Positions 45,890 through 56,391 of a DNA stretch of 64,000 nt are shown piece by piece (the stretch's first letter is position 1; each line of letters opens with the position of its first letter). This DNA is from Allodiplogaster sudhausi. Taxonomy: Eukaryota; Nematoda; Chromadorea; Rhabditida; Diplogasteridae. The notes below the pieces were generated by a model. The model was not told the origin of the DNA, ran no database searches, and worked only from the letters and a program-made list of their open reading frames with translations. The DNA lies in the NCBI GenBank assembly GCA_945643635.1, contig CALZFC010000136.1, forward strand, positions 248,001 through 312,000, in the 5' to 3' direction. The translations under genes were made by a program, and so were the position numbers.

Positions 45890-48800
45890 ATGTTTGTAAA
45901 TGAACTTGTGTTGAAGATGGATACAGTGTCTGGGTGCTCCTATGAATCTGGTCGATCCAAGCAGCTTCTTCTCAGGGTTTTCAGCCATTCAGTAGAAATC
46001 ATCGGCAGGGAGGCATTCGACGCTTCCGTCGCGCATCTGCAGCAAAATGATATTTTTCAGACGAATAGACCTGGTATGGCTCGTTCTTTACAGTAAAAAT
46101 TATGTAACACTGCTCCTCTTGTAGAAGAATTGATGTCGATATTGAATGAAAATGTCGTTAAACTTCTGTTCAACGCCCGTGATTCAATTGGAGAAGTGCC
46201 AGAACTGAAAGACCTCTCCGATTCCCTTCTCACAAATGCCTACTCATCTTCCGAGGGCGCTGCTCTTCGCTTTTGCTTGGTCACCTTGGAGAACCTCGAC
46301 AAAGAAGAGAATAACGGGGTACGGAGCGTGTTCCTGCTTTTCATCCTTCTTCTTTTGAATTTAGTTCCTCCGAGATTACGAGAAGATGGTGGCAGGTGTC
46401 CTGCGAAACTGCGTGCTTGGTGCAGTTGCCGCTCTTCTCGCTGGAGATTTCGAACCCCAGTCTGTTTCTTTTTTTGTGTGTGTAGAATTCTGTCCATATT
46501 GTAAAGCTCTTCAAATTGAAAACTTCAATATGCGGCTCCATATTTACTGTATGCTTTTCCTGTGCCATTGCCTCCACAGTATTCTCCACAGAGTGGACAC
46601 ATCACTCATCTAGGACACAGTTCCTTTTCAATATTCCTGACGCGTTTGAAGATTGTCTCGAGAAAACACCTCGAATGCTTTCGTTGTTCATCTGCTAATC
46701 GAGAACATCCCTCACCACCATATTCAGCAATTCGTCGAATATCTCACTAAGGCAGATTCACTAAAAGAGGTTTAACGGCACAATCATGTTGTACATCTTA
46801 CTTCACTGCCTTGTTACAAGAAGTAATTTAAAGTAGTATTGTTGATCAGGTGTTGAACGGAGTGCTGTCGGGACTGCGAAGGGCTGTTCAGAGAATGCAT
46901 CTCGCCATGCAAGACTCTCGGCTTCTTATGCGACCTTTCAACGCCCTCCTCGTTCTTCTCTCCGTTCGTGTCAATGGGAAAACTCGTCCCGTCTGCGATC
47001 TCGTTGGTTCCCTTCTGACTTTTTGCAACTTGATCCCAGGATGGAGTGGTCCTTTCAGCTTGTCGCTCGAAGCGACTTTATTCCAGTGATTCGGACAAGT
47101 TGTGCAGGGAGAGAAATGCAAGCGTTTTCCTACCTCGGGCCATTCTTTGACAAAAGTCTCTCCACAGACGATAGCAGTGTCAGTTCCGCATCGTTCATTT
47201 CTCTTTGCTCAGGAAAATGTAGTTTTGTAGATGAAAGCATCTTCCTTATTCTTCGATGTTGATGCATACCCGGACAGGAAGGACTCTGTTTCCATCTTTT
47301 ATCAGCCCTTCCACAATAAGCTGGCTTCCATCAGGGTTATTCCCTTTCAAACAATAGCTTATTCTAGTTGTGATCTACTTCAGATGGTGCTGCTGAACAT
47401 AATGAAGCAGTTGCTTGGCGGGTCCTCCCGCAGTCGTACCCTTGATTTCTTTGCTCAAGTCATCTCCCGAAATGCTAAGAGATCCCAGATTAGAGTTAGT
47501 TCTCGTTGACTAGCTGCTAATTTTTTTAAAGGAAGGATTCAGGCAGACCACCAGCGACTTGCATCCTTTGGCATGCTAATTAACGTCCTTGGAGTTCTTC
47601 TGGAGTTGTCAAGTAAAATTGAGATGGAGAAAGTGAACGTCTTCTACCCTCTGCAGCCGAATGCACGCCTCTCCATCCAAGATGAAACTCGTCTGAAGAT
47701 GGATGCTGCTGCAGCTACTTCTTATCAGGTAGGAAGGAGAAGAGTACGAAGAGAAGAGTGAGTCTCCGTCATTGGCAGGCCACTCTCAAAGGAAACGAGA
47801 CGGAGAGTTTCAACACGGAGTGCTTCTTCCTGACTGTTCACGCTGAGAACATCGGCATCTCTCCAATCCACCAGAGACTCCGTTCCATGCGTCGCCATTT
47901 CTTCGATCTCGACGACCGGCTGAAGGTTGGCTTGCCTGTCTGCCATCCCACTCCACCTCTCCACTCGCAGGAGATGGAGGAGGCCATGTCCCGTCTACCT
48001 GAAGGTTCTCCGCAGCGCCGTGCCCTTGAGGCGGACAGGGCGAACAAGCTGGGTCTGCACCGCCGATTCCTTCACCGAGTGATGTGTCTGGAGACTCTTC
48101 TCTACGACCCGGCCCTTCTATCTCTTTCAGTCGATTTCTGCTGCAAGCAACTCGCCTTTCTCGTCCAAACCATCAATCCAAGCTTGTTCGCTTTATTCAC
48201 TTTTTTTTGTTCTTGAAGTGTTTTCGGAGAAAATACGAAGCTATAAGTTTGAATAATGATTGTGACTGAGTTGAGTTCTACGGAAGGCGGTTGGACCGAG
48301 AACCCTTCTCCCCACTTCGCAGCTCTGCCTGAATTCTATGTCGAGGACATGTTGAATCTCATCTCGTTCGCCCTGAAGTGAGTCTCCCCCCCCCCCTCTT
48401 CCTTGATCTCTTCTCTTTGCCAGACATTGCGAGGATGCTCTTCTAGCACGTCGCCACTCCTTCCCTCAGCATCTTCTCGTGATTGCCTGCTCGAATCGTC
48501 TCTTCAACAACCCCTTCCTGGCAGCCAAGGTGTGCTCTGTTTGTGAGTGAGGAGAAGAAGGAGTGCTGGTTGAGGTGGTGGAAGTGTTGTTCGTGCTGTC
48601 TCCGGCAGTGCACCCTTCTGCCCACGGCATCTGGGAGGAGTTGGTCCACCATCCCATCGGCGTCTCCCGGCTCTTCCCTTCCATTCTTGGCTTCTATGCC
48701 GACATCGAGACTACTGACTTCTATGAGAAATTCGCTGTTCGTCGCAACATGCAAATCATTATGAGACAACTCTACGACCGGCCTCAGTACAGACACTCCT

Positions 48801-50587
48801 TCAAGGAAATTGCTAAGTGAGTCGTGTCCTCAGTCCCAAGAGACACAGGAAGTCGCCTTCTCAGGGAATCGTCGTCCGAGTTCATCCGATTCGCTAACAT
48901 GGTCATCAATGACGCGACTTTCCTTCTGGATGAGAGTCTCGCAGCTCTCAAGAAGATCCACGATGTGGAGACTTTGATGGAGAAGAAGGAAGAATGGGAT
49001 GCCCTCTCTGATGAGGAGAAGCAGATGAAGGAAGGAACTCTCGAGGAGGCCAAGAGACAGGTAAGAGAGAAGCAGAAGGAGATAGATTGTGTGGAAGAGA
49101 GAGACTGAGGGGAAGAAAGAGAGAGAGAGAGAGACAGAGCGGAAGAGAAAGAGAGGCAGATGAAGCAAGGAACTCTTGAACAGGGTAAGCGATAAGGAGG
49201 GTAGACGCAAATGGCACCCTTGAGCCAACCGATAGATGCAGATGAGGGCGTAAAGAGAGTGCGGAGGAGAGAGGCCGTTTCAGGTGAAGTCGTGGTTGTT
49301 GTACGCGCGTGACACTCTGGAGATGCTGGAGTGGTTGACTGCCGACGCAGCTTCGGCCTTCAACAGCAGTGTGCTTGGAGATCGCTTCGCTTCCATGCTC
49401 AACCACAACATCGCCCAGCTCATCGGCCGCAAAAGCATCGAACTCAAGGTCTTCTCACTCTTCTGTTCGATGCTAGTATAATCACTTTTGTTTTATGAGG
49501 GGAGGAAGGTGGTCAATTTTTAAATTCTCAATCAAAAAATTGTATGTGGACAAAAAAAGAGAAATAGTTTGGAAAGGAAAGGAATTGGATGGAAGGAATT
49601 CAGGTACGCGACGCGGCGGCCCGCTTTGCATGGGAACCGCGAGTCTTCGCCAGCCAAGTCATCCGCGTCTATCTCAACCTCGCCTCCTCTCAATTCGCAC
49701 AATTCATTGCTCGTGACGAAGTTCGTCTTCTTTTTCCTCATCATTCCAGAGTGCATTCCATGTCTTTTCAGCGTTCGTACACTCCAGAGATGCTACGGGA
49801 GGTGCTGCTCAAACTGGAGCAGCACAACATTGTTCCCCAGCCTCAGTTTGAACTCTTCCGAGCACTGGCCGAGGAGGCCGAGAAGTTCTTCAATGCCAAA
49901 GCCCAGGAAGAACTCGAATTGGAAGATGCCCCCGAGGAGTTCAAAGGTTCATTCTTCAGTCGCTTCAAATGATTTGTGTGGTGAGCGGATCTCTGCAGAC
50001 CCAGTGATGGACACGTTAATGGAGGATCCTGTCCAGCTTCCCACTTCTGGCCACATCATGGACCGCAAGGTCATCACTCGCCATCTGCTCTCCTCTGCTA
50101 CGGATCCTTTCAACCGCGCACCGCTCAAGGAAGACGATCTCGTCCCTGGTATATATTACGTTTATTCACTTGAGATTATATCGAGGGAATACGAACGCGT
50201 ATTATGCCTAATACAAAGTTTTTTTATTATTTGGAAGAGAAATTGCAACCAGTCAGATTAGGGAACAAAACGGTTGGTATTTCGGAACAGGATTCAGTAA
50301 TTGAAAAATGTGGTTAAAGACAGGGCAGGGTGCGTAAAAATAGTTGTTTTTTTTTTTAAATTTTTCCTCGTTTTATGTATAACCGAAAACTAAAAAAAAA
50401 AGATTAATTAATTTGCTTCAAAAACAGAGTGGGGTACCAGAATCCTGCAACCCTTGTATTCCCTGAGTCAGATTGAGTTGTCTTCTCAAGTTGCTATTTC
50501 CTAATGATCTTCTTCTCTTAAGTGGCTGAGCTGAAACGCAGAATCGAGGATTGGATCCGCGAGAAACTGAGCAAGAAACCTGCTTAA
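45890..50587 (+). CDS. ufd-2: Ubiquitin conjugation factor E4 (UFD2/UBE4), U-box ligase
   Basis: Many short exons; well-supported ones include 45890-46073, 46125-46318, the block from 46851, and those from about 47370 to 49975. The Ufd2 core shows [17 protein letters not shown], then [15 protein letters not shown], then LPEFYVEDM. It continues with [20 protein letters not shown] and [10 protein letters not shown]. The U-box at the end runs [15 protein letters not shown], then [15 protein letters not shown], then DPFNRAPL; the last exon is [15 protein letters not shown], with the stop at 50585-50587. UFD2 extends ubiquitin chains with CDC-48 partners. No acceptor hugs the first ATG, so the start is less certain. 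The region 46500-46680 changes frame and is not fully resolved. The last intron (about 50148-50520) contains a MITE-like element. Confidence 0.9.
50190..50465. mobile_element. MITE-like element related to the one at 26471
   Basis: It shares internal and end sequence with the 26471-27293 element: CAGGGCAGGGTGCGTAAAAAT with a T run (near 50320), and at the right end ACAGAGTGGGGTACCAGAAT, then TGTATTCCCTG. A GAGGGAATAC at about 50192 may be the left end. No clear target duplication was found, so its limits are approximate. Confidence 0.55.
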
Positions 50588-51290
50588 TCCGTTCTTTCTT
50601 TTAACTCTTCATTTTTTTATTCCCAGCATTGTCGCCGTGTCGAATTCTCGTAAGTTCCCATAAGTTAGGGTACAATTTCAAGAGAGGCTTAAGTCTCAGC
50701 TATGCAACGCGTTACTGACTGTTATCGCGTACTCCTCATTAAACTACTTGTAAACTAAACGAGGTCGGGTTTTGTGTAATATCAGCCTTGCGTGCTGGTG
50801 CATTTTATATCCATAAGATGCAATACCACCGTCAGTGAAATCGTCAAACAGATAATTTTGTTAATTATTAGGTAATGTTCTTGTTGATTTTCTTTTCGTT
50901 AGGTTGGTGGCGGAATGAGTCTTTACTAATCCGTTCCTTTCCTTCTGTGAAAATGAAAAATGGAAGTATTGCTGGCAACGTCGTGGGAAGAATCTTGCCT
51001 ATTTGCGTATGTAAGTGTGGTCAATTCAGTGTATATTTGTTCTGTTCTGCTGAGAACGATAATGGGGATAATCTTCTCTGTGGTGCCCTTCGTTTTTGGC
51101 CGGTTTCCAGTGCAATGTAATGTATCTGTATCTAAGATATATAACAAATGTTTGCGTATATAATAAATGTTTGCGTTGCGGCTCGTATTGCGTGCATATT
51201 CTTTCTTGTTCAATGTCAATCTCAAACTGATATCTTTATGAGTGATAAGCGGAATCGGTGTATGGCTGGAAGTTCTTGAGCTTGGCCGCG
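50588..51290. other. Intergenic between ufd-2 and pdha
   Basis: No gene recognised. A short direct repeat (ATATAAxAAATGTTTGCG) lies at about 51136-51175. The open frames here lack codon bias and splice support. Confidence 0.55.
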
Positions 51291-53512
51291 ATGCTCTCAG
51301 CTCTGCGTCCGAAGGTTGATTTCTTTCTTCTTATTTGATGGGAGTTGGTAGAGTGGAGACTGGTCGTACCTCTGAGTGTCTTCTTAGGTCGCCGTCTTCG
51401 TCTCCGCCTTGCGTGCCTCGTCGACGGAAGCGTCTTTCCAGACAAAGGAGTATAAGCTACACAAACTCGAGTCTGGGCCCTCCAACCAGGTTCCTTCTTC
51501 TCTCTTCATCTCTTCAATGCTCGTTTGGTCTACTGCCGTTCCTTGAAGGTGTCGCTGTCACGCGAAGATGGCCTACGGTTCTACAGCCAGATGCAGGTTA
51601 AACTTGTCAAGTTAATTTTGGACATAAATCCCATTATCTCTCCATTCCTCACTGTGTCCACTCTCTGCTCTATCCTTCCTTCTCTATTTTCATTCGCCGT
51701 CTTCTATTTATTCCTTGACCTCCCCGCTTGAGTTGATCCGTCGAATGGAGTCTGCTGCTGGAAACCTGTACAAAGAGAAGAAGATTCGTGGTTTCTGTCA
51801 TCTTTACTCCGGACAGGTAGGGAATGGCGGAGAGAGTTGAAGCATGAAATCTTCTCGGCCATATTTCTTCAGTACTATCATTTTCTCAGTGATCTCTGAA
51901 TGAACAGGAAGCGTGTGCAGTGGGAATCAAGGCTGCGATGACCACGGGAGACGCAGTCATCACAGCCTATCGCTGCCATGGATGGACTTATCTTCTCGGG
52001 GCTACTCCTGTCGAGGTCTTGGCCGAGTTGACAGGTAAGAAAGACAGGAAGAGAGAGATAGAGAGAGAAGAAGAAGAAGAGAAGAAGAATGGTTTGAGGC
52101 CGCATAACTGGGAACGTACATGGCAAGGGTGGCAGCATGCACATGTACACCCCCGACTTCTATGGAGGCAACGGAATTGTCGGAGCTCAGCAGCCGCTTG
52201 GGGCTGGCATCGCTTTCTCCCTCAAATATAGGGAGCAGAAGAACATCTGCCTCACTCTCTACGGAGACGGAGCTGCCAACCAAGGACAGGTCTGAGGCTC
52301 TTTTTCCCTCTCCCGCGCTCTCTCTCTCTCTCTCGCTCTCTCTCTCATTCACTCTCTTACCCCTCTCTCTCCCTCATTCTAGTTCACATGCTCTGTTTAG
52401 CTGTACGAAGCGGCTAACATGGCTAAGTTGTGGAACTTGCCGGCCGTGTTCATCTGCGAGAACAACGGATTTGGAATGGGAACCTCGGTGGAAAGAGCGT
52501 CGGCTTCTACCGATTACTACACGAGAGGAGACTACGTCCCAGGCATCTGGATCGATGGAATGGATGTACTCGCAGTCAGGGAGGCCATCCGATTCGCAAA
52601 GAAGTACTGCGATGAGGGACGAGGCCCTCTCTTCCTTGAGATGGCCACTTACAGGTTGGGAAGAGGAGATGGGGGAGAGAGGAGAGAGAGAGAGAGAGAA
52701 AGGGAGAGAGAGGGAGAGAGAGAGAGCAAGGGCGAGGTGAGGGAGAGAGCTGGGGAGAAAGAACGAGAGAGATAACCGGGGGATTTGAGGAAAAGTATTA
52801 TGTTATATAATATTATAATAAGACAGAGATAAGAGGGAGAGATTGAAATGGAATGAGAGAGAAAGGGAGAGCAGAGGAGAGAAAGAGACAGTTTAGATAC
52901 TCTGGCCACTCGATGAGCGACCCTGGCACGAGTTACCGTAGTCGAGATGACATCCAACAGGTCAGGAAGACCCGCGACCCCATCACTGGATTCAAGGACC
53001 GCCTTGTCTCTTCGAATCTTGCCACTGAAGACGAACTGAAGAACATTGACAAGGTTTGTGCTCTTTTCCATTCTGGCATTTGACTGAAGAACTGAGCGAC
53101 TTGTATACGTAGCGTATATAAAACCCCTAACCCGCCCCAACCTCAGCTACGTCTCCGAAGTGGAGTAGTCTTCTATCCTCCGTTCTTCCTTCTATAATCT
53201 TCCTACCATAACTATAACGGGCTCCTATTGTAACCCCATGGGTTTCCTCATTACGACTCAGAATTGAGACGTTAAACCATAGAGACCTCCGAAGAGGAAT
53301 GTACTCTCAACAATTGGTTTCAGGAGGTGCGTAAGGAGATCGACGAGGCAGTGCGCGCGGCGACGACTGATGGAGTGCTGCCCCTGGAGGGACTCTACGC
53401 TGACATCTACCACAACACTCCTGCCCAGCTCGTAAGGGGAGCAGTGGTGGATGAGACGAGACTCCAGCCATTCCTTACCACTCAGCAACTTCTCTCTTCC
53501 ACTCAGAAGTAA
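51291..53512 (+). CDS. pdha-1: Pyruvate dehydrogenase E1 component subunit alpha, mitochondrial
   Basis: Nine exons join in phase: 51291-51314, 51388-51489, 51549-51596, 51733-51816, 51908-52034, 52099-52289, 52401-52654, 52897-53053 and 53324-53512 (391 aa). The N-terminus is a Ser/Arg/Ala-rich import signal. The thiamine-diphosphate motif runs from GDG (184-186) to ENN (212-214). The regulatory phosphorylation loop is [16 protein letters not shown], with S282, S284 and S289 in place. Other conserved parts are [32 protein letters not shown] and DPITGFKD. It decarboxylates pyruvate as the alpha2beta2 E1 of the complex. Introns at 52290-52400 (CT) and 52655-52896 (GA) hold microsatellites. Confidence 0.96.
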
Positions 53513-53955
53513 TCAATGGACTGCAGTCTTCCCATTCATTTCACTTTCGTGACACGGAGTAGTTGTTGACGAGATAGTCGATAGCCTGTGTAGAAGAACT
53601 TCTCTGATAAAGGCTAATCATGTCCGTTCTATCTCACACCACGAAATGAAGACTCGCAGATATTTTCGGAGGAAGTTTAGACTGGATTGGGACCGGTTTG
53701 CGAGGACTGTGTCTACTAAGACTTTCTGCTCAGTGGCACTTCCATTCTGGATATGGCCAGATACCCGTATGAAATGGACGAGTTAGGAGTGTACAAGATG
53801 GAAGCTAATAAGATGGAGGGGATAAAAAGTGTTATGGGATGGCAACTCCTCTTGCATTGTGGCTGCTCTTTCTGGGCGGCCTCTCCACCAATGGTCCCAG
53901 ACTCCACTACTGATTCTTAGGAGTTGTGCAAACGTCACCGGCTTCCGTCGTAACG
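53513..53955. other. Intergenic, nothing recognised
   Basis: No exon, repeat or clear signal was found between pdha and the Lys/Glu-rich gene. A cttag acceptor-like sequence lies about 35 nt before the next start codon. Confidence 0.5.
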
Positions 53956-55899
53956 ATGGTTTACCGTTTCAAGAATGACTACAGCCGGACTGCGCTCAAC
54001 TTCCTGCACGATCCAAGGTTCATTCCAATATCTCTGTAAAATATTTTCTTTTTGATATAGCGAATGATATACTTAAAGATGTCACAACTTTCTTACTTTA
54101 ACTTCTTCAAACAACTTCTACCAGATCCGCTCGAATGCCCACTAAGACACACGGGAGGAAGACTTTCCAGAGGAGAAGTCGGAAAAATAAAACGGTCATG
54201 GAAGGAGTGAGTTATGAAGAGGAGAAGAGACTGGCCATGGCACTCGAACGAGGCTTTTCCCTTAACGGAAAAAGAAGACGAGGTAGAGGGTGCCAGAGGG
54301 GACTGCCTGAGGGGTACGAGGAGGGTGGGCAAGTGGCCTGCCAGACAACCACTCTCGGCAGCGAACCTGGCGAGGAAATGCCGTCTTCAGTCATGGTAAC
54401 TAATAGTTAAACTGCTATCAATCATCAGAATGCTATCTTAAGGAGAAGCTGGAAGAAGCCGAGGAAAAGGCAGAGATACCCAGGGGTGGCCGGCCCCCGG
54501 GGCCTACCCTGGGGGCTGTGGATAATTAAATGAAGTTCACCCCCAGTTGAACAAATTGTGAGCAAATTTATGATGAAATGTGTCAGTTTGCGTTACAGAT
54601 GTATTGCGCATAGGCATTTTCTCAATTTTGGATGGATTTTCCCCCGTAACGAAATTTTTTTAAGAAAATTTTTTAGCTTTGGGGTTGGGGCCTCCTTCGG
54701 GGTCGACCACGGGGGCCGGGGCCGGATATTTTCGGCCCCCGGCCACCCCTGGAGATACCTACAGAGACTACCACTCAGGCAGCCACTCCGAAGATGAAGG
54801 CAGAAGTGATTGAAGGAGAAGTCAAGGTCATCAAAATGGTCAAACGGAGAAACACCAGACAAAGAAGAGAAGGAGAAAGAGAAGGAAAGAAAGGAAGGAA
54901 AGAGTGAGGAGAGTGTAGAGAAAAAGAAGGAAAGGATAAAGGATGGAGAGGAAGGAAACACGGAAGAGGAAGGAAAGGTAAAAGAAGAAACCGAGGAGAA
55001 AGGAGAAGGGAAAGAGAGCGAGGAAGAAAGAAGACGAAGAACCAAACGGAAAGAAAAAGATGGTTAAGAAGTCCGCGAAAACGAAGAAAGGGAAAAAGTC
55101 TAAGAGTAAAGATGAAAAGAAGGCAAAAAGCGAGGAAATGGAAAAAGACGGAAATGAGGAAAAAGGAGAGAATGCAAAGGACGATATGATGGAAGGGGAT
55201 GCAGATGAAAAGGAAAAGGAAGCCAGGGAAGAAAAAGACTGCGCAGTGGAGATGGAGAAGGGAGAGAAAGAAGATGGCCAAAGGGCACATGGGGAATCCC
55301 CCATGAGAAACAAAACAGAGGAAGCCGTGACGGAGACGATGGAAGGAGAGGATGAGTGTGCAGAGGAGAAGGAAGCAGAAGAGAAGACGAAGAAAGCAGG
55401 AGGAAAGGAAGATCGAGAGAAAAAGAAGAAGGTATGCAAGAGGAAGAAGAAGTGAAGGCCAAAAGGTGACAGTTATCTAATTTTTTCTCAAGTTCTAAAT
55501 CAACTAAAACAGGCAGCGGAGGTCAGAGGAAATCGAGCAGCGATAAAATGGCTGAGCTAGGCAAAGGCACTGGGAAGAGTGCAGAAAGAGAGGAGAAAGG
55601 AGTGTGCAGGAGGAGGCTGCGGATCGTGGATGGATGAAGAAGGGGCAGACAAGTGCTCTGCCTGGGCCGCCGCTGGCTTAGAAGAGTGCAGAAAGAGAGG
55701 AGAAAGGAGTGTGCAGGAGGAGACTGCGGATCGTGGATGGATGAAGAAGGGGCAGACAAGTGCTCTGCCTGGGCCGCCGCTGGCTCCTGCCACCTGGATG
55801 AGGCCGTCCGTTTTCTCTTCTGCAGCTCCTCTCCCAAACGTCATTACTAATTCGCCTTTTTACTCTTCCCAATCCGACTCTCCTGTGTTTAAAATATGA
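53956..55899 (+). CDS. Lys/Glu-rich low-complexity protein, model uncertain, interrupted by a MITE
   Basis: Exons 53956-54017 and from 54125 join in phase (MVYRFKNDYSRTALNFLHD, then RMPTKTHGRKTFQRRSRKN). A further exon from 54429 reads CYLKEKLEEAEEKAEIP and is cut at 54480 by a 271-bp hAT-type MITE. Across the insertion, removing the element and one target copy would rejoin the same frame (then TETTTQAATPKMKAE). Beyond it the DNA encodes alternating Lys/Glu-rich stretches, with frames changing at about 54830 and 55060 and ending at 55440. A last frame ends at 55899 (LPNVITNSPFYSSQSDSPVF). The exon joins are not resolved. The composition resembles disordered nuclear or cytoskeleton-associated proteins. 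It may be a real gene, a damaged one, or a tolerated insertion. Confidence 0.45.
54481..54751. mobile_element. hAT-type MITE with perfect 8-bp target duplication
   Basis: The left end is CAGGGGTGGCCGGCCCCCG (54481 onward). The right end, GGCCCCCGGCCACCCCTG, stops at 54751. The ends are inverted and match typical hAT termini (CAGGGGTGG). The flanking 8-bp duplication GAGATACC is perfect (54473-54480 and 54752-54759). It is 271 bp, GC-rich at both ends with an AT-richer centre, and noncoding. It interrupts a Lys/Glu-rich reading frame. Confidence 0.9.
55574..55787. repeat. 107-bp tandem duplication
   Basis: Two nearly identical 107-bp units start at 55574 and 55681 (GAAGAGTGCAGAAAGAGAGG in both). 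They differ at only a few positions, so the duplication is recent. Since 107 is not a multiple of 3, any frame through it reads two different peptides. Confidence 0.9.
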
Positions 55900-55973
55900 A
55901 GCACTTAACATTTTATACGAATAAAAAAATAACAATGAAACAATAAAAGTAACAATAAAAAGTCGAGCAAGAA

Positions 55974-56342
55974 TTACGAATCACCCTGACTTGTGTTAAC
56001 ATTATAATACGTAAGAGTGAGAAGGAAGAATGGTTCACCCGATGAAGAATTGGCGTACTTGAAGAAGGAGAAGACCTCGGGCTCACGCAAAACGACAGAG
56101 ACGCTTCTCGATTCAGGAACAATTCGAAGGATCTCAACATGTACTTTCGACAGTCAAGTAATGGGAAGACAGGAGAGAGAAACAAAGGTAGAAGAGATGA
56201 GATAATGAGAAGAGGAGAGAAGGAGAGAAGGAGGGAGGGAGGGAGGGAGGGAGGGAGGGAGGGAGGGAGGGAGGGAGGGAAGGAGGGAGGGAGGGAGGGA
56301 GGGAGGGAGGGAGGGAGGGAGGGAGGGAGGGAGGGAGGGAGG

Positions 56343-56391
<49 letters not shown>

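Noticed and set aside
54593..55462. Long Ser/Phe-rich minus-strand frames
   Set aside because: Antisense of Lys/Glu-rich sequence; no splice sites or recognisable motifs.
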